Origin: Altererythrobacter sp. KTW20L
GTDB lineage: Bacteria; Pseudomonadota; Alphaproteobacteria; Sphingomonadales; Sphingomonadaceae
Direction of reading: 5' to 3'
Length of the DNA: 64,000 nt
Assembly (NCBI RefSeq): GCF_023501975.1
Contig: NZ_JAMFLH010000004.1
Coordinates: 187,001-251,000, forward strand
Every line of letters starts with the position of its first letter. Position 1 is the first letter of the stretch. The position numbers and the translations under genes were made by a program. Below the pieces are notes generated by a model, which made no database searches, was not told the DNA's origin, and saw only the letters and a program-made list of their open reading frames with translations. Positions 35,843-45,028 of the stretch are shown one piece after another.

Positions 35843-36094
35843 ATGGCTGCCAAGAACAACGCGCTGAACAAGCCGGTTACCCTGTCGAGCGAGCTGGAAA
35901 ACGTGGTCGGCAAGGGCCCGATGACCCGCGCCGAAGTGACCAGCAAGGTGTGGGTCTATATCAAGGCCAACGACCTGCAGGACAGCAAGGACAAGCGCCA
36001 GATCAACCCCGATGCCAAGCTGGGCGCGGTGATCGGCAAGGACCAGATCTCGATGTTCAAGATGACCGCTGCGGTGTCGAAGCACCTGAGCTAA
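35843..36094 (+). CDS. SWIB/MDM2-domain protein
   Basis: 83 residues, essentially one SWIB domain: NKPVTLSSELENVVGKGPMTRAEVTSKVWVYIKAND, then DKRQINPDAKLGAVIG and FKMTAAVSKHL. In eukaryotes SWIB serves chromatin complexes; in alphaproteobacteria and chlamydiae such small proteins may act with DNA topology or development, unproven. AAGGAAAG upstream of ATG 35843. Ends in a terminator. Confidence 0.92.
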   Translation: MAAKNNALNKPVTLSSELENVVGKGPMTRAEVTSKVWVYIKANDLQDSKDKRQINPDAKLGAVIGKDQISMFKMTAAVSKHLS

Positions 36095-36125
36095 GTCATC
36101 CGCCTTTCGGGGCAGAGACACTTGG

Positions 36126-36164
36126 CGGGCGGGAGGCGATTGCGCTTCCCGCCCGTTTTGTTTT
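36126..36164 (+). terminator. Rho-independent terminator after the SWIB gene
   Basis: The stem CGGGCGGGA / TCCCGCCCG (36126-36134 with 36147-36155) is followed by TTTTGTTTT. It lies just before the convergent MipA/OmpV gene. Confidence 0.85.
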
Positions 36165-36166
36165 GC

Positions 36167-37006
36167 CTAGAATGTGTAGCCCACCCCGGCAGAGCCGAAG
36201 AACTGGTTGGCCGATCCGGCATCGCGCACCAGCGGGCTGGCGGCGAAATCGCCCTGCAGGCGGCTGTAGCTGGCAATACCGAACAGCGACCAGCCCTTGC
36301 GTCCGCCCGACAGCGAATAGGTGGCCAGCACATTGGCGCCGACGCTCTCCAGCCCGCCTTGCGGATCGAACGCCGCCAGCCCGCTCGCCGCGCTGCCTTC
36401 CGGGGTCACGCCGAAGTAGTACCGGGCATAGTCACCGGGCGCGAAATCGGCGGTAATCGCTGCACGCACAAAGGTGCGGCGGCCCACCAGGGTGGAATAT
36501 TCGATGGCCGGGCTGAGGCGGTAGCTGTCATGCGCTCCTGCCACATCCCGGACGGCGGTGGCGGTGAACGACAGCTTGTCGGTCCGGCTGGCGATGCCAC
36601 TGATGCCGATTCCGCCACGCAGGCCCAGTTCCACCGCGGTGTCGAGCTTGCCCAGCGCATTGACCTGCGGATCTTCCACCTTGCCCGTCCGATTGGTGCG
36701 CAGGCCGACCACGGGGCCCAGTTCCAGCTCGACCCGCCGGGCCGGATCGTTCGGAATGGCATCGATAAACAGGCGCGGCCCGTTGAGCCGGAAGTCGTGG
36801 CCCCGGACCGTCCCTTGCAGCACACCGCCGGGGATGAGCTTGTATTCGTTCGCGCCGTCATAGTCGGTGGTGACCCCCAGGCCGAGGCCCACGGTGATCG
36901 TATCCTCCTGCGGCGGAGGGCCACCCTGGGCCAAGGCGGGGAGGGGCGCTGCCACGGCAATCGCGGCGCAAAGCAGGGGCGGGGGCAGAGGCAGGTATCG
37001 GGACAT
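36167..37006 (-). CDS. MipA/OmpV-family outer membrane protein
   Basis: 279 residues from ATG 37006 with signal peptide ending PLPALAQ. The mature part begins DTITVGLGLGVTTDYDGANEYKL, shows alternating strands and GPRLFIDAIPND, and ends in aromatic Phe (GSAGVGYTF), as in beta-barrels inserted by BAM. MipA/OmpV proteins are linked to peptidoglycan scaffolding or small-molecule uptake. It is divergent from the gallate dioxygenase gene, so a role in aromatic-acid uptake is possible but only inferred. Confidence 0.82.
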   Translation of the reverse strand: MSRYLPLPPPLLCAAIAVAAPLPALAQGGPPPQEDTITVGLGLGVTTDYDGANEYKLIPGGVLQGTVRGHDFRLNGPRLFIDAIPNDPARRVELELGPVVGLRTNRTGKVEDPQVNALGKLDTAVELGLRGGIGISGIASRTDKLSFTATAVRDVAGAHDSYRLSPAIEYSTLVGRRTFVRAAITADFAPGDYARYYFGVTPEGSAASGLAAFDPQGGLESVGANVLATYSLSGGRKGWSLFGIASYSRLQGDFAASPLVRDAGSANQFFGSAGVGYTF

Positions 37007-37204
37007 GACGGGACAACTTATCGCAAAGGGGAGCAATCGAAACCAGCGGGACCTTCGGGCAGTTCCGGGTTCACCTATGTGAAAACTTCACTCACCTGTA
37101 AAACCCTGTTGCCGCGCCCTCGCTTGGCTGGCACAATTCGCCCACCAAATGACAGGCTGCGCAGGTGCATTTCCGCCGAGCGCGAGAGGACAGGATCTTA
37201 GACC

Positions 37205-38467
37205 ATGGCAACCATCGTCGGCGGCGTCGCCACGTCGCATACCCCCACCATCGCCTTTGCCAAGGATGCCAAGAAGTTCGACGATCCGGTGTGGAAGCCC
37301 ATTTTCGATGGCTACAAGCCGGTGCAGGAGTGGTTCCGCGCCAAGAAACCCGACGTCCTGATCTACATCTACAATGATCACATGACCTCGTTCTTCGACC
37401 ACTACAGCCACTTCGCGCTGGGCGTGGGCGAGAAGTTCGAGGCGGCCGACGAGGGCGGCGGGCCGCGCGATATCCCGGCGATCATGGGTGATCCCAAGTT
37501 TGCCGAACATGTCGCCCGGGTGATGGTCGCCAACGAATTCGACCTGTCCTATTTCCAGGGCAAGGGGCTGGACCATGGCGCGTTCAGCCCGCTGTCGGTC
37601 ATGGTCGACCATGACGACGAGAACGGCTGGGCATTGAAGTTGCTGCCGGTGGTCTGCGGCGTGCTGACCGTACCGCTACCCAGCGCGCGCCGGTTCTACA
37701 AGTTCGGCAAGAGCCTGCGCCAGGCGATCCTGTCCTATCCCGAGGACATCAAGGTCGCCATCGCTGGCACCGGTGGCCTGTCGCACCAGGTCCACGGCGA
37801 AGGCTGTGGATTCAACAATCCCGAATGGGACCACGAGTTCATGGACCGGCTGGAAAAGGATCCGGAAAGCCTGCTCGACATGACCGTGGCGGACCTGGCC
37901 AAGCTGGGCGGCTGGGAAGGCGCGGAAGTCGTGATGTGGCTGATGATGCGCGGGGCGCTGTCGGCGGAAGTCGAATGCACCCACAAGACCTATTTCCTCC
38001 CCTCCATGTGCCCCATCGCCACTATGATCATGGAAGAGCGCAGCATGGATGCGCCGGTGGAAGATCCAGCCGTGACCCGCGCCCGTGCCGACCGCGACTA
38101 TGCCGGGGCGGAAGACATGGAAGGCACCTATCCCTTCACCATCGAACGCGCGGTCAAGGGCTTCCGTCTCAACCATTTCCTGCACTCCCTGACCCAGCCC
38201 GAGATGCGCAAGCTGTTCCGCGAGGACGAGGAAGCCGCCTATGAAAAGGGTGGCCTGACCGACGAGGAAAAGCGCCTGGTGCGGGAACGCGACTGGATCG
38301 GCATGATCCATTACGGCGTGATCTTCTTCATGCTGGAAAAGCTCGGCGCGGTGACCGGCATCGGCAATATCGACATCTATGCCTCCATGAAGGGCATGAC
38401 CGTTCCGGAGTTCCAGAAGACGCGGAACGCCGCGATCAACTATGGCGTGGCGGGCAAGGAGAAGTAA
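37205..38467 (+). CDS. desB: Gallate dioxygenase-type extradiol ring-cleavage enzyme (LigB-LigA fusion), paralogue 1
   Basis: 420 residues, the size of DesB. The LigB-like domain carries Fe(II) ligands H12 (SHTPTI) and H59 (YNDHMTSF), catalytic H124 (LDHGAFSPL), H194 in GGLSHQVHG and a Glu ligand in GAEVVMWL near 241. The LigA-like domain follows from about residue 300 (FRLNHFLHSL, DWIGMIHYGVIFFMLEKL). Such enzymes open gallate to 4-oxalomesaconate, but protocatechuate or methylated substrates are possible. No other genes of the pathway (ligJ, ligK, ligU types) are in the window. A second paralogue lies at 40571. Confidence 0.85.
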   Translation: MATIVGGVATSHTPTIAFAKDAKKFDDPVWKPIFDGYKPVQEWFRAKKPDVLIYIYNDHMTSFFDHYSHFALGVGEKFEAADEGGGPRDIPAIMGDPKFAEHVARVMVANEFDLSYFQGKGLDHGAFSPLSVMVDHDDENGWALKLLPVVCGVLTVPLPSARRFYKFGKSLRQAILSYPEDIKVAIAGTGGLSHQVHGEGCGFNNPEWDHEFMDRLEKDPESLLDMTVADLAKLGGWEGAEVVMWLMMRGALSAEVECTHKTYFLPSMCPIATMIMEERSMDAPVEDPAVTRARADRDYAGAEDMEGTYPFTIERAVKGFRLNHFLHSLTQPEMRKLFREDEEAAYEKGGLTDEEKRLVRERDWIGMIHYGVIFFMLEKLGAVTGIGNIDIYASMKGMTVPEFQKTRNAAINYGVAGKEK

Positions 38468-38491
38468 GCTCCGCCCACTGGGCGGTTGGGC

Positions 38492-38668
38492 CTAGGCGTC
38501 GCCCACCACGATGCTGATGGTGCCATCAGGGGCGATTTCCACGCGGTAGTCGCGCAACCGGGCGCTGCGGGCCAAGGCCAGAGCGCGGCGCAAGTCCTGC
38601 TCGCGCCAGATGCCGCTTTTCATCGGGGCCGGGCCGGGCTGGGCGGCGTCAAGCGGGAAGGCGGTCAT
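38492..38668 (-). CDS. Short conserved hypothetical protein
   Basis: 58 residues from ATG 38668. The pattern IWREQDLRRALALARSARLRDYRVEIAPDGTISIVVGD, a short helix followed by a two-strand unit, is shared by many small alphaproteobacterial proteins of unknown function. Sits convergent with the gallate dioxygenase gene, whose end carries a hairpin CCGCCC-ACT-GGGCGG at 38471-38485. Confidence 0.55.
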   Translation of the reverse strand: MTAFPLDAAQPGPAPMKSGIWREQDLRRALALARSARLRDYRVEIAPDGTISIVVGDA

Positions 38669-39010
38669 GCCGCTACCCGTGCAAATCCGCAGGGATGAGC
38701 CCGCGCCCTTTACTGCTGATGAGCGAATATGCAGCGGCGCAACGCGCCCCGTTGGTGTCCCTATGCGACGACCCAGCCTCCCCAACTGGACGGGCCGGAT
38801 GCCTTATGCGGTCCGTGTCCCGTGCTCCCCGCCTTGGTATGACCTGAGTCCTGCCTGCGTTCAATACAATTTACGACAAATCTGCAGCCCATCGGCGAGC
38901 ATGACTGCGGCATTACAAATCGCGACATTTCCGCGCTTGAACCACAGGCCCCGGCTGGCAAGGTTGACCCTGATCACCCCCCAAACCTGACGTGAAGTGA
39001 CCTTACCCTT
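38669..39010. other. Intergenic region before the TPR-sulfotransferase
   Basis: About 340 bases with no supported gene. The middle (38860-38930) is locally AT-richer and could hold the promoter of the sulfotransferase. No repeat or RNA gene was recognised. Confidence 0.45.
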
Positions 39011-40486
39011 GTGCCCCTGAATTCGCGGCCTCCAGCCAGCGGACAGCGCGATATTGCTGCCGCCCTGCGCCTGCTCCAGCAGCTTTCGCCCGCCATGGCG
39101 CGGCGCGATCGCGGACGGCAGGTGGCGATCATGCGCGAACTGGTGGCGCTGAATGCGCCGCTGGGCCCGCAATGGCAGCAGTTGGCGCAGATCGCCCTCA
39201 GCCTTGGTGAAGTGGACCTGGCTTGCCAGATCGCCGAGATCCATCTGGCGCACACCGGCGGCGAGCCGCTGGCGCATTGCCTGAAGGCGGCGGTGCTGGA
39301 ACAGGCGGGCCGACTGGTGGAGGCGCGCGCCGCGATGGCGCTGGTGCCACGCCATATTCCCTCGCCCGCCGCGCACGCCTTCGGCCTTGGCACCAGTGCG
39401 TTGCATCTGGGGCGGGCAGACGAAGCGCGCGAGCACCTGGCCGAAGCGGCGCGGCTTGATCCGGGCAACGGCTTTGCCTGGCTGTCGCTGGGGATGGTAA
39501 GCAATCTGGCAGGCGATCCCGCGCTGACCCGGTCCATGCTGGCCGCCGCGCCCCATGCCGCACGGGCCGCGCCGGTCCCGCAGGCGGCCTATCGCTATGC
39601 GCTGGGCAACCTGTTTGATGCGCAGGGTGATCACCACCAGGCTTTTGCCAGCTATGCTTCGGGCGCGGCGATCATGCGCCGGGTCGAGCCCTTCAACCGC
39701 GCTGCCGATGCCCAAAGTGCCGCGGCGGCCGTGACCGGGCTTACCCGCGCCGAGCTTACCCGCGAGACTCTGGCGGCAGCGGGACGGCAGGCGGCCGAGC
39801 TGCCCAATCGCACGCTGTTCGTTACCGGCCTGCCGCGATCGGGCACCACGCTGGTGGAGCAGATCCTCGCCAGCCACAGCAAGGTGGCCGGCGGCGGGGA
39901 GCTGAGCCTGCTGCCGCTGCTGGCGCAGGAGGCTTGCTCAAGTGCAGGAGCTGCCGATGCGGCAACGCTGGCGGGCTTGTGGGATCACCTGCTGGGGCAG
40001 CGCTTCCCAGCACCGGGGCTGGTGGTGGACAAGTCGCTCAACACCAGCCGCTTCCTGGGGCTGGCCGCCAGTATCGCGCCCGGCGCGCCGGTGATCTGGG
40101 TGCAGCGCGATCCGCTGGATTGTGCCTGGTCATGCTTCCGCACCTTCTTTCCGCAGAGCATGCCGTGGACTTACGACATGGCCGATATCGCTTGGCTCTT
40201 CCGGCAGGAGGAGCAGTTGCTCGCCCGCTGGCAGGACCTGCTGGGTGACCGGCTGCTGGTAGTGCCTTACGAACAGCTGGCCGGCGATCCCGCGCCGTGG
40301 ATCGGCCGCATCCTGGACCATTGCGGGCTGGCGGCGGAACCGCAGGTGTTCACCCCGCACCACACCCGCCGCGCGGTCACCACGGCCAGCGCCAGTCAGG
40401 TGCGCCAGCCGATTAACCGCCGGGGCATCGGCTCTGCCGGGCCCTATCGCCAGTATCTGCAGGGCTTTACCGCAGCCCCGGTTTGA
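39011..40486 (+). CDS. TPR-repeat sulfotransferase
   Basis: 491 residues from GTG 39011. Residues about 1-230 form TPR-like helical repeats (AHAFGLGTSALHLGRADEAR, GNGFAWLSLGMVSNLAGD). The C-terminal sulfotransferase domain has the PAPS 5'-phosphosulfate loop TGLPRSGTTLVEQIL near 272 and the 3'-phosphate motif WVQRDPLDCAWSCFRT. It transfers sulfate from PAPS to an unknown acceptor. It stands between two gallate dioxygenase paralogues, which may mean that phenolic compounds or a surface molecule are the target; that is inference. Confidence 0.85.
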   Translation: MPLNSRPPASGQRDIAAALRLLQQLSPAMARRDRGRQVAIMRELVALNAPLGPQWQQLAQIALSLGEVDLACQIAEIHLAHTGGEPLAHCLKAAVLEQAGRLVEARAAMALVPRHIPSPAAHAFGLGTSALHLGRADEAREHLAEAARLDPGNGFAWLSLGMVSNLAGDPALTRSMLAAAPHAARAAPVPQAAYRYALGNLFDAQGDHHQAFASYASGAAIMRRVEPFNRAADAQSAAAAVTGLTRAELTRETLAAAGRQAAELPNRTLFVTGLPRSGTTLVEQILASHSKVAGGGELSLLPLLAQEACSSAGAADAATLAGLWDHLLGQRFPAPGLVVDKSLNTSRFLGLAASIAPGAPVIWVQRDPLDCAWSCFRTFFPQSMPWTYDMADIAWLFRQEEQLLARWQDLLGDRLLVVPYEQLAGDPAPWIGRILDHCGLAAEPQVFTPHHTRRAVTTASASQVRQPINRRGIGSAGPYRQYLQGFTAAPV

Positions 40487-40570
40487 CCCCGCTCAAGGAT
40501 CGTCAGCGCTGCATGCCATAGCCCCCCTTCTGCATTGGGCCGTCGATTCGGTCCGCAGGAGATAGCAGCA

Positions 40571-41839
40571 ATGGCCCAGATCGTCGGCGGGTTCGCCGTT
40601 TCGCACACCCCCACTATCGCCTTCGCGCAGGACGCGGGCAAGCAGGACGATCCGGTATGGAAGCCGATTTTCGACGGTTTCCAGCCGGTCAAGGACTGGC
40701 TGGCCGAAGTGAAGCCCGATGTGATCGTCTATGTTTACAACGATCACATGACCAGCTTCTGGATGCAGCATTACAGCCACTTCGCCATCGGTATCGGCGA
40801 GGAATATGCCGCAGCAGACGAAGGCGGCGGCCCGCGGCACATCCCGCCGATCAAGGGCGATCCCGATTTCGCCCAGCACCTCGCCTTCGGCATGGTGGCC
40901 GATGACTTCGACCTGTCCTATTGGCAGGGCATGGGGCTGGACCACGGCGCGTTTTCGCCGTTGTCGGTGCTGCTGCCCCATTCGGAGGAGGACGGCTGGC
41001 CGTGCAAGATCGTGCCGCTGCAGTGTGGTGTGCTCGAACTGCCGATCCCCAAAGCCAGGCGGTTCTGGAACTTTGGCCGATCCCTGCGCCGCGCGATCCA
41101 GAACTATCCGGCCGACATCAAGGTGGCTATTGCCGGCACCGGCGGCCTGTCGCACCAGGTCCACGGCGAACGCTGCGGTTTCAACAACGTGGATTGGGAC
41201 CACGAATTCATGGACCGGCTGGCCAACGATCCGACCAGCCTGATCGACATTCCGGTGGGCGAGCTGGTGAAACTGGGCGGCATGGAAGGCGCCGAAATCG
41301 TGATGTGGATGCTGATGCGCGGGGCTCTCGCACCCAAGGTCAGTGAATTGCACCGCAGTTTCTTCCTGCCAAGCATGACTTCCATCGCGTCAATGGTGTT
41401 CGAGGATGCCGAGCCCGATCCCTCGCCGGAGAGCATGGAGGACTACGCCAAGCGCATCTACTGGGACGTGGCGCCGGCGCTGGAGCTGGAAGGCACCTAT
41501 CCCTTTACCGTGACCCGCAGTGCCAGGGCGTGGCGGATCAACCAGTTCCTCCACACCATCGTAGATCCGGCCTTTCGCGCCCGCTTCAAGACCGATTTCG
41601 AGTCCCTGGCCGACGAGCACGCGCTGACCGAGGAGGAAAAGACCCTGATCCGCGACCTCGATTGGATCGGCATGATCCGGTACGGCGTGATCTTCTTTAA
41701 CCTTGAGAAGCTGGCGCCAGTGGTGGGGCTGGGCAACATTGATGTCTATGCCGCGATGAAAGGCATGACTGTACCTGAATTCCAGAAGACCCGGAATGCG
41801 GCGATCAACTATTCGGTAGAGGCCGACCCGGTGGGTTAG
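40571..41839 (+). CDS. Gallate dioxygenase-type extradiol enzyme (LigB-LigA fusion), paralogue 2
   Basis: 422 residues from ATG 40571. The same architecture as paralogue 1 and clearly related along the whole length: H12 (SHTPTI), H59 (YNDHMTSF), LDHGAFSPL, GGLSHQVHG and GAEIVMWM are all kept, and the ends KGMTVPEFQKTRNAAINY are identical. Differences cluster in a middle segment (residues about 265-305), so substrate range may differ. It lies 84 bases after the TPR-sulfotransferase, suggesting an operon. A clear duplicate, but not a recent one. Confidence 0.84.
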   Translation: MAQIVGGFAVSHTPTIAFAQDAGKQDDPVWKPIFDGFQPVKDWLAEVKPDVIVYVYNDHMTSFWMQHYSHFAIGIGEEYAAADEGGGPRHIPPIKGDPDFAQHLAFGMVADDFDLSYWQGMGLDHGAFSPLSVLLPHSEEDGWPCKIVPLQCGVLELPIPKARRFWNFGRSLRRAIQNYPADIKVAIAGTGGLSHQVHGERCGFNNVDWDHEFMDRLANDPTSLIDIPVGELVKLGGMEGAEIVMWMLMRGALAPKVSELHRSFFLPSMTSIASMVFEDAEPDPSPESMEDYAKRIYWDVAPALELEGTYPFTVTRSARAWRINQFLHTIVDPAFRARFKTDFESLADEHALTEEEKTLIRDLDWIGMIRYGVIFFNLEKLAPVVGLGNIDVYAAMKGMTVPEFQKTRNAAINYSVEADPVG

Positions 41840-41849
41840 GCCCCGGACG

Positions 41850-43727
41850 TCAGGCCAGCGCCTCGACCTGCTCGCCCAGATCAAGCCACAGTGCCTCGGC
41901 CATTTCCAGCGCGTCGGCGACGGAGGCGCGGCGCTGGGCCAGTTCCTCCATCGACAGGCGCTTCAGGTCCGATTGCCGGTTGGAAGGGTTGGCGAGGGCC
42001 GCATCGATGGCCGCCAGCTGCTTTTGCAGCTTGGTCTGTTCGCGCTCGGCGGCGTTCAGCCGCTCTTTCAGCGCGCGCAATTCCTCGCTAGCCTGCCCAT
42101 TGGCCTGCTCGCGCGCCTTCTTGTCCCTCTTGCCGCCGCTGCGCGAGGCTGCATCGCCCTTGGGCTGGTTGCGGCCCAGCACGAAGTCGATGTAATCTTC
42201 CATGCTGCCGTTGTAATCGCGCGCCGTGCCGTCATCGACCAGCACCAGCCGGTCGGCGGTCAGTTCGACCATGTGGCGATCGTGGCTGATCAGGATAACC
42301 GCGCCGGAATAGTCGTTGAGCGCCTGGACCAGCGCTTCGCGCGCATCGACGTCCAGGTGGTTGGTCGGTTCGTCGAGGATCAGCATGTGCGGCGCTTCAT
42401 AGGTGATCAGCGCCAGCGCCAGCCGCGCCCGCTCCCCGCCCGACAGCTTGCCGACCTGCTGCGTGGCGCGCGCGCCCGAAAAGCCGAACCGGCCAAGCTG
42501 CGCGCGCACGGCGCCCGGCGTCTTGTCTTTCATGGCGCGGGTCATGTGTTCCAGCGGAGTATCGCCGCCGGCCAGTTCCTCCACCTGGTACTGGGTAAAG
42601 TAGCCGACCTTCATTTGCCCCGAAGCCGCCATCGCGCCTTCCATCGGCGCCAGTTGCGCCGCCAGCAGGCGGGCCAGCGTGGTCTTGCCGTTGCCGTTGC
42701 GACCCAAGAGCGCGATCCGGTCATCCGGGTCGATCCGCAGCATTAGCCGCTTGAGGATCGGGGTGTCGCCATAGCCGACTGCCGCCATGTCCAGCGTGAC
42801 GAGCGGCGGGCGCAGTTCGGTGGGATCGGGGAAACCGAAGCTCAGGCTGGGATCTTCGGCAAGCGCAGCGATGGGCTGCATCTTGGCGAGCATCTTGGCC
42901 CGGCTCTGCGCCTGCTTGGCGGTGGAGGCGCGGGCGGAGTTGCGCGCCACATAGTCCTGCAGCCGCGCCCGCTGGGCATCCTGCGCGGCCTTGGCGGCGG
43001 CGAGCTGGCTGGCCCGCTCGGCCCGCTGGCGTTCGAAACTGTCATAGCCGCCGGCATAGAGCGTCAGCTTGCCGCCCTGCAGGTGGAGGATGTGATCGAC
43101 CACGTTGTTGAGCAGGTCGCGTTCGTGGCTGATCACCACCAGCGTGGCTGGATAGCTCTTGAGGAAGTTCTCCAGCCACAGCGTGGCTTCGAGGTCGAGG
43201 TGGTTCGAGGGTTCGTCCAGCAGCAGCACATCGGGCTGCGAGAACAGCAGCGAGCCGAGCGCCACGCGCATTTTCCAGCCGCCCGAGAAGCTGTCGAGCG
43301 GGCGATTCTGCATCTCTTCGTCGAAACCCAGGCCGGTCAGGATCACCGCGGCGCGGGTGGGGGCGGTATAGGCATCAATGGCGATCAGCCGTTCGTAGAT
43401 ATCGCCCAGCAGTTCGGGATCGGCGGCCTCTTCTGCCTTGGCCAGCAGTTCCAGCCGTTCGGTATCGGCGGCGAGAACGGCTTCCAGCGGGGTGGCAATG
43501 CCGTGCGGGGCTTCCTGCGCGATATAGCCCAATCGCGTGCGGCGCGGCATGGCGATGACGCCGTCGTCCGGGTCGATCTCGCCGATCAGCGCCTTCATCA
43601 AGGTGGACTTGCCTGCACCGTTGCGGCCGATCAGGCCCACTCGCCCGCCGGGCGGAATCGAAGCGCTGGCGCGTTCGATGATTGTGCGTCCGCCAAGGCG
43701 CACGGTCAGGTCCGAAATGGTCAGCAT
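41850..43727 (-). CDS. ABC-F family ATPase
   Basis: 625 residues from ATG 43727. Two ABC domains in one chain: Walker A GRNGAGKST (34-42) and GRNGNGKTT, signatures FSGGWKMRVALG and LSGGERARLALA, Walker B LLLDEPSNHLDLE and LILDEPTNHLDVD. An interdomain linker and a charged C-terminal coiled coil (REQTKLQKQLAAIDAAL) complete an ABC-F protein of the YheS/Uup type. These act on ribosomes, not membranes. Convergent with gallate dioxygenase 2. Confidence 0.92.
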   Translation of the reverse strand: MLTISDLTVRLGGRTIIERASASIPPGGRVGLIGRNGAGKSTLMKALIGEIDPDDGVIAMPRRTRLGYIAQEAPHGIATPLEAVLAADTERLELLAKAEEAADPELLGDIYERLIAIDAYTAPTRAAVILTGLGFDEEMQNRPLDSFSGGWKMRVALGSLLFSQPDVLLLDEPSNHLDLEATLWLENFLKSYPATLVVISHERDLLNNVVDHILHLQGGKLTLYAGGYDSFERQRAERASQLAAAKAAQDAQRARLQDYVARNSARASTAKQAQSRAKMLAKMQPIAALAEDPSLSFGFPDPTELRPPLVTLDMAAVGYGDTPILKRLMLRIDPDDRIALLGRNGNGKTTLARLLAAQLAPMEGAMAASGQMKVGYFTQYQVEELAGGDTPLEHMTRAMKDKTPGAVRAQLGRFGFSGARATQQVGKLSGGERARLALALITYEAPHMLILDEPTNHLDVDAREALVQALNDYSGAVILISHDRHMVELTADRLVLVDDGTARDYNGSMEDYIDFVLGRNQPKGDAASRSGGKRDKKAREQANGQASEELRALKERLNAAEREQTKLQKQLAAIDAALANPSNRQSDLKRLSMEELAQRRASVADALEMAEALWLDLGEQVEALA

Positions 43728-43767
43728 GGCGGCGCCCCCTAACAGGAGAGCGGGCCAATTGCCATGG

Positions 43768-44184
43768 CTATGCGGCAGGTGGGCGAGGACGGCGCCGGAA
43801 AGGCCAGCCTGTGACACCGCTGCACCACAGTGCCAGCCAGATCAGCAGTGGTTGGGCGGCCATGCGCGGCACGTGATAGGCAAGGCCCCAGCCACCGTCC
43901 GGAACGGCCAGATCGATCAGCATGTGATTCACATTCGCCGGCCAGACGCACAGCGCATAGAGTGCCAGCCCCACGCCTCCCACCTGGCGCAAGCAGGCAG
44001 AAAAGGGTTGGGCAAGGGCAGTGGCACCCAACAGCTCGGCGATCCCGGTCAGCAGCACGACCTGTTCTGGCCACGGCACGAAGGACGGCATGATTGCCAG
44101 GAATGGTTCGGGTCGGACGAGATGGGCATAGCCGGCATAGGCATAGAAGGCGGCGAGGAGGAGGCGCAGGGCAGCGCGGATCAT
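43768..44184 (-). CDS. DoxX-like membrane protein
   Basis: 138 residues with four helices. It begins MIRAALRLLLAAFYAYAGYAHLVRPEPFLAIMP, the typical DoxX/DoxD pattern with HL-x-P after helix 1, then TGIAELLGATAL. Function is poorly known; related proteins associate with quinone or thiosulfate metabolism. Overlaps the cupin gene by four bases (ATGA), so they are co-expressed. Confidence 0.8.
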   Translation of the reverse strand: MIRAALRLLLAAFYAYAGYAHLVRPEPFLAIMPSFVPWPEQVVLLTGIAELLGATALAQPFSACLRQVGGVGLALYALCVWPANVNHMLIDLAVPDGGWGLAYHVPRMAAQPLLIWLALWCSGVTGWPFRRRPRPPAA

Positions 44185-44609
44185 GCCCCCGGCCGCCAGC
44201 TTGGCGGGGCAAGCACGAAGCCCTCGAAACGGAAGGCCGGGACAACGACGCAGGACACCAGCGTGTAGCCCTGTGGCCCGGAAAGCGGCGCTGCGGCCTG
44301 CCATTCGTCCGGTTCCACCACGTATTGCACCTGTTCGCCAGCCAGGACATTGCCGCCCAGCACGATCTCGCGCACCGGATCGCTATCGGCCTTGGCGAGG
44401 GATAGCAACAACGGATCGCCAGCGTGCCACAGCCATGTTTCGGCGGCATCGACCCGGTGCCAATGGCTGGACTGGTGGCTTGCAAGCAGGAAGTGGATCG
44501 CCGTCGCAGTCTCGCGACCCGCCGGGCCGCGCCAGGTTTCGCGATACCAGCCGCCTTCCGGATGCGGCTGGAGGCCCAGCTGCTGGATGATCTGCCGTGA
44601 CGCTCCCAT
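44181..44609 (-). CDS. Cupin-domain protein (DUF985)
   Basis: 142 residues if started at ATG 44609 (MGASRQIIQQLGLQPHPEGGWYRETW). The DUF985 cupin shows AIHFLLASHQSSHWHRVDAAETWLWHAGD, containing the His and Glu metal ligands. GTG 44669 could extend it by 20 residues but overlaps the gene upstream. Ligand or reaction unknown. Coupled to the DoxX-like gene downstream. Confidence 0.85.
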   Translation of the reverse strand: MGASRQIIQQLGLQPHPEGGWYRETWRGPAGRETATAIHFLLASHQSSHWHRVDAAETWLWHAGDPLLLSLAKADSDPVREIVLGGNVLAGEQVQYVVEPDEWQAAAPLSGPQGYTLVSCVVVPAFRFEGFVLAPPSWRPGA

Positions 44610-44614
44610 GAACC

Positions 44615-45028
44615 CTACTGCGGGCCGAGCCCGAACTCGGCCCTTTCCCGGTTGATATAGGGCCGGCACAGTTCGCCGATCTTGAGGATATAGACGGCCA
44701 CCGGCGAGAACCGGTTGAACTGGGGCTCATCGTAGGCGGCAGTGATCTGGGCCGACAGGACAGCAGCGGTAATGCGCTGTTCGACCAGGCAACGGGTGCG
44801 TCCGCGCTTGGCCAGCGCCTCGGTCAGCGAGTCGTCCACGAAGAAGTAGTTCAGGCTGTCATTGAGGCCCTGGACATAGGCCGCCTTGGCCTCGGCCGAA
44901 AGTGCGATCCAGCCGGCCCGGGTGTTGACGAAACCTTCAGCCAGCGCCGGAGCAGGGAGCGCCGCCGCTGCCGCCACAAGTAGCGGCGGAATGACCAGCA
45001 TCCTCAAAATCTTAACCATCTTGTTCAT
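44615..45028 (-). CDS. Exported hypothetical protein
   Basis: 137 residues from ATG 45028 (MNKMVKILRMLVIPPLLVAAAAA) with a signal peptide ending PAPALA. The mature region is helical and contains RTRCLVEQRITAAVLSAQITAAY and a second Cys in GELCRPYINRER, which may form a disulfide. No family recognised. It ends five bases before the cupin start, so an operon with cupin and DoxX is likely. Confidence 0.6.
   Translation of the reverse strand: MNKMVKILRMLVIPPLLVAAAAALPAPALAEGFVNTRAGWIALSAEAKAAYVQGLNDSLNYFFVDDSLTEALAKRGRTRCLVEQRITAAVLSAQITAAYDEPQFNRFSPVAVYILKIGELCRPYINRERAEFGLGPQ

Noticed and set aside
38761-38990. Open frames in the region before the TPR-sulfotransferase
   Set aside because: No ribosome binding site, no family similarity and irregular codon use; left as intergenic.
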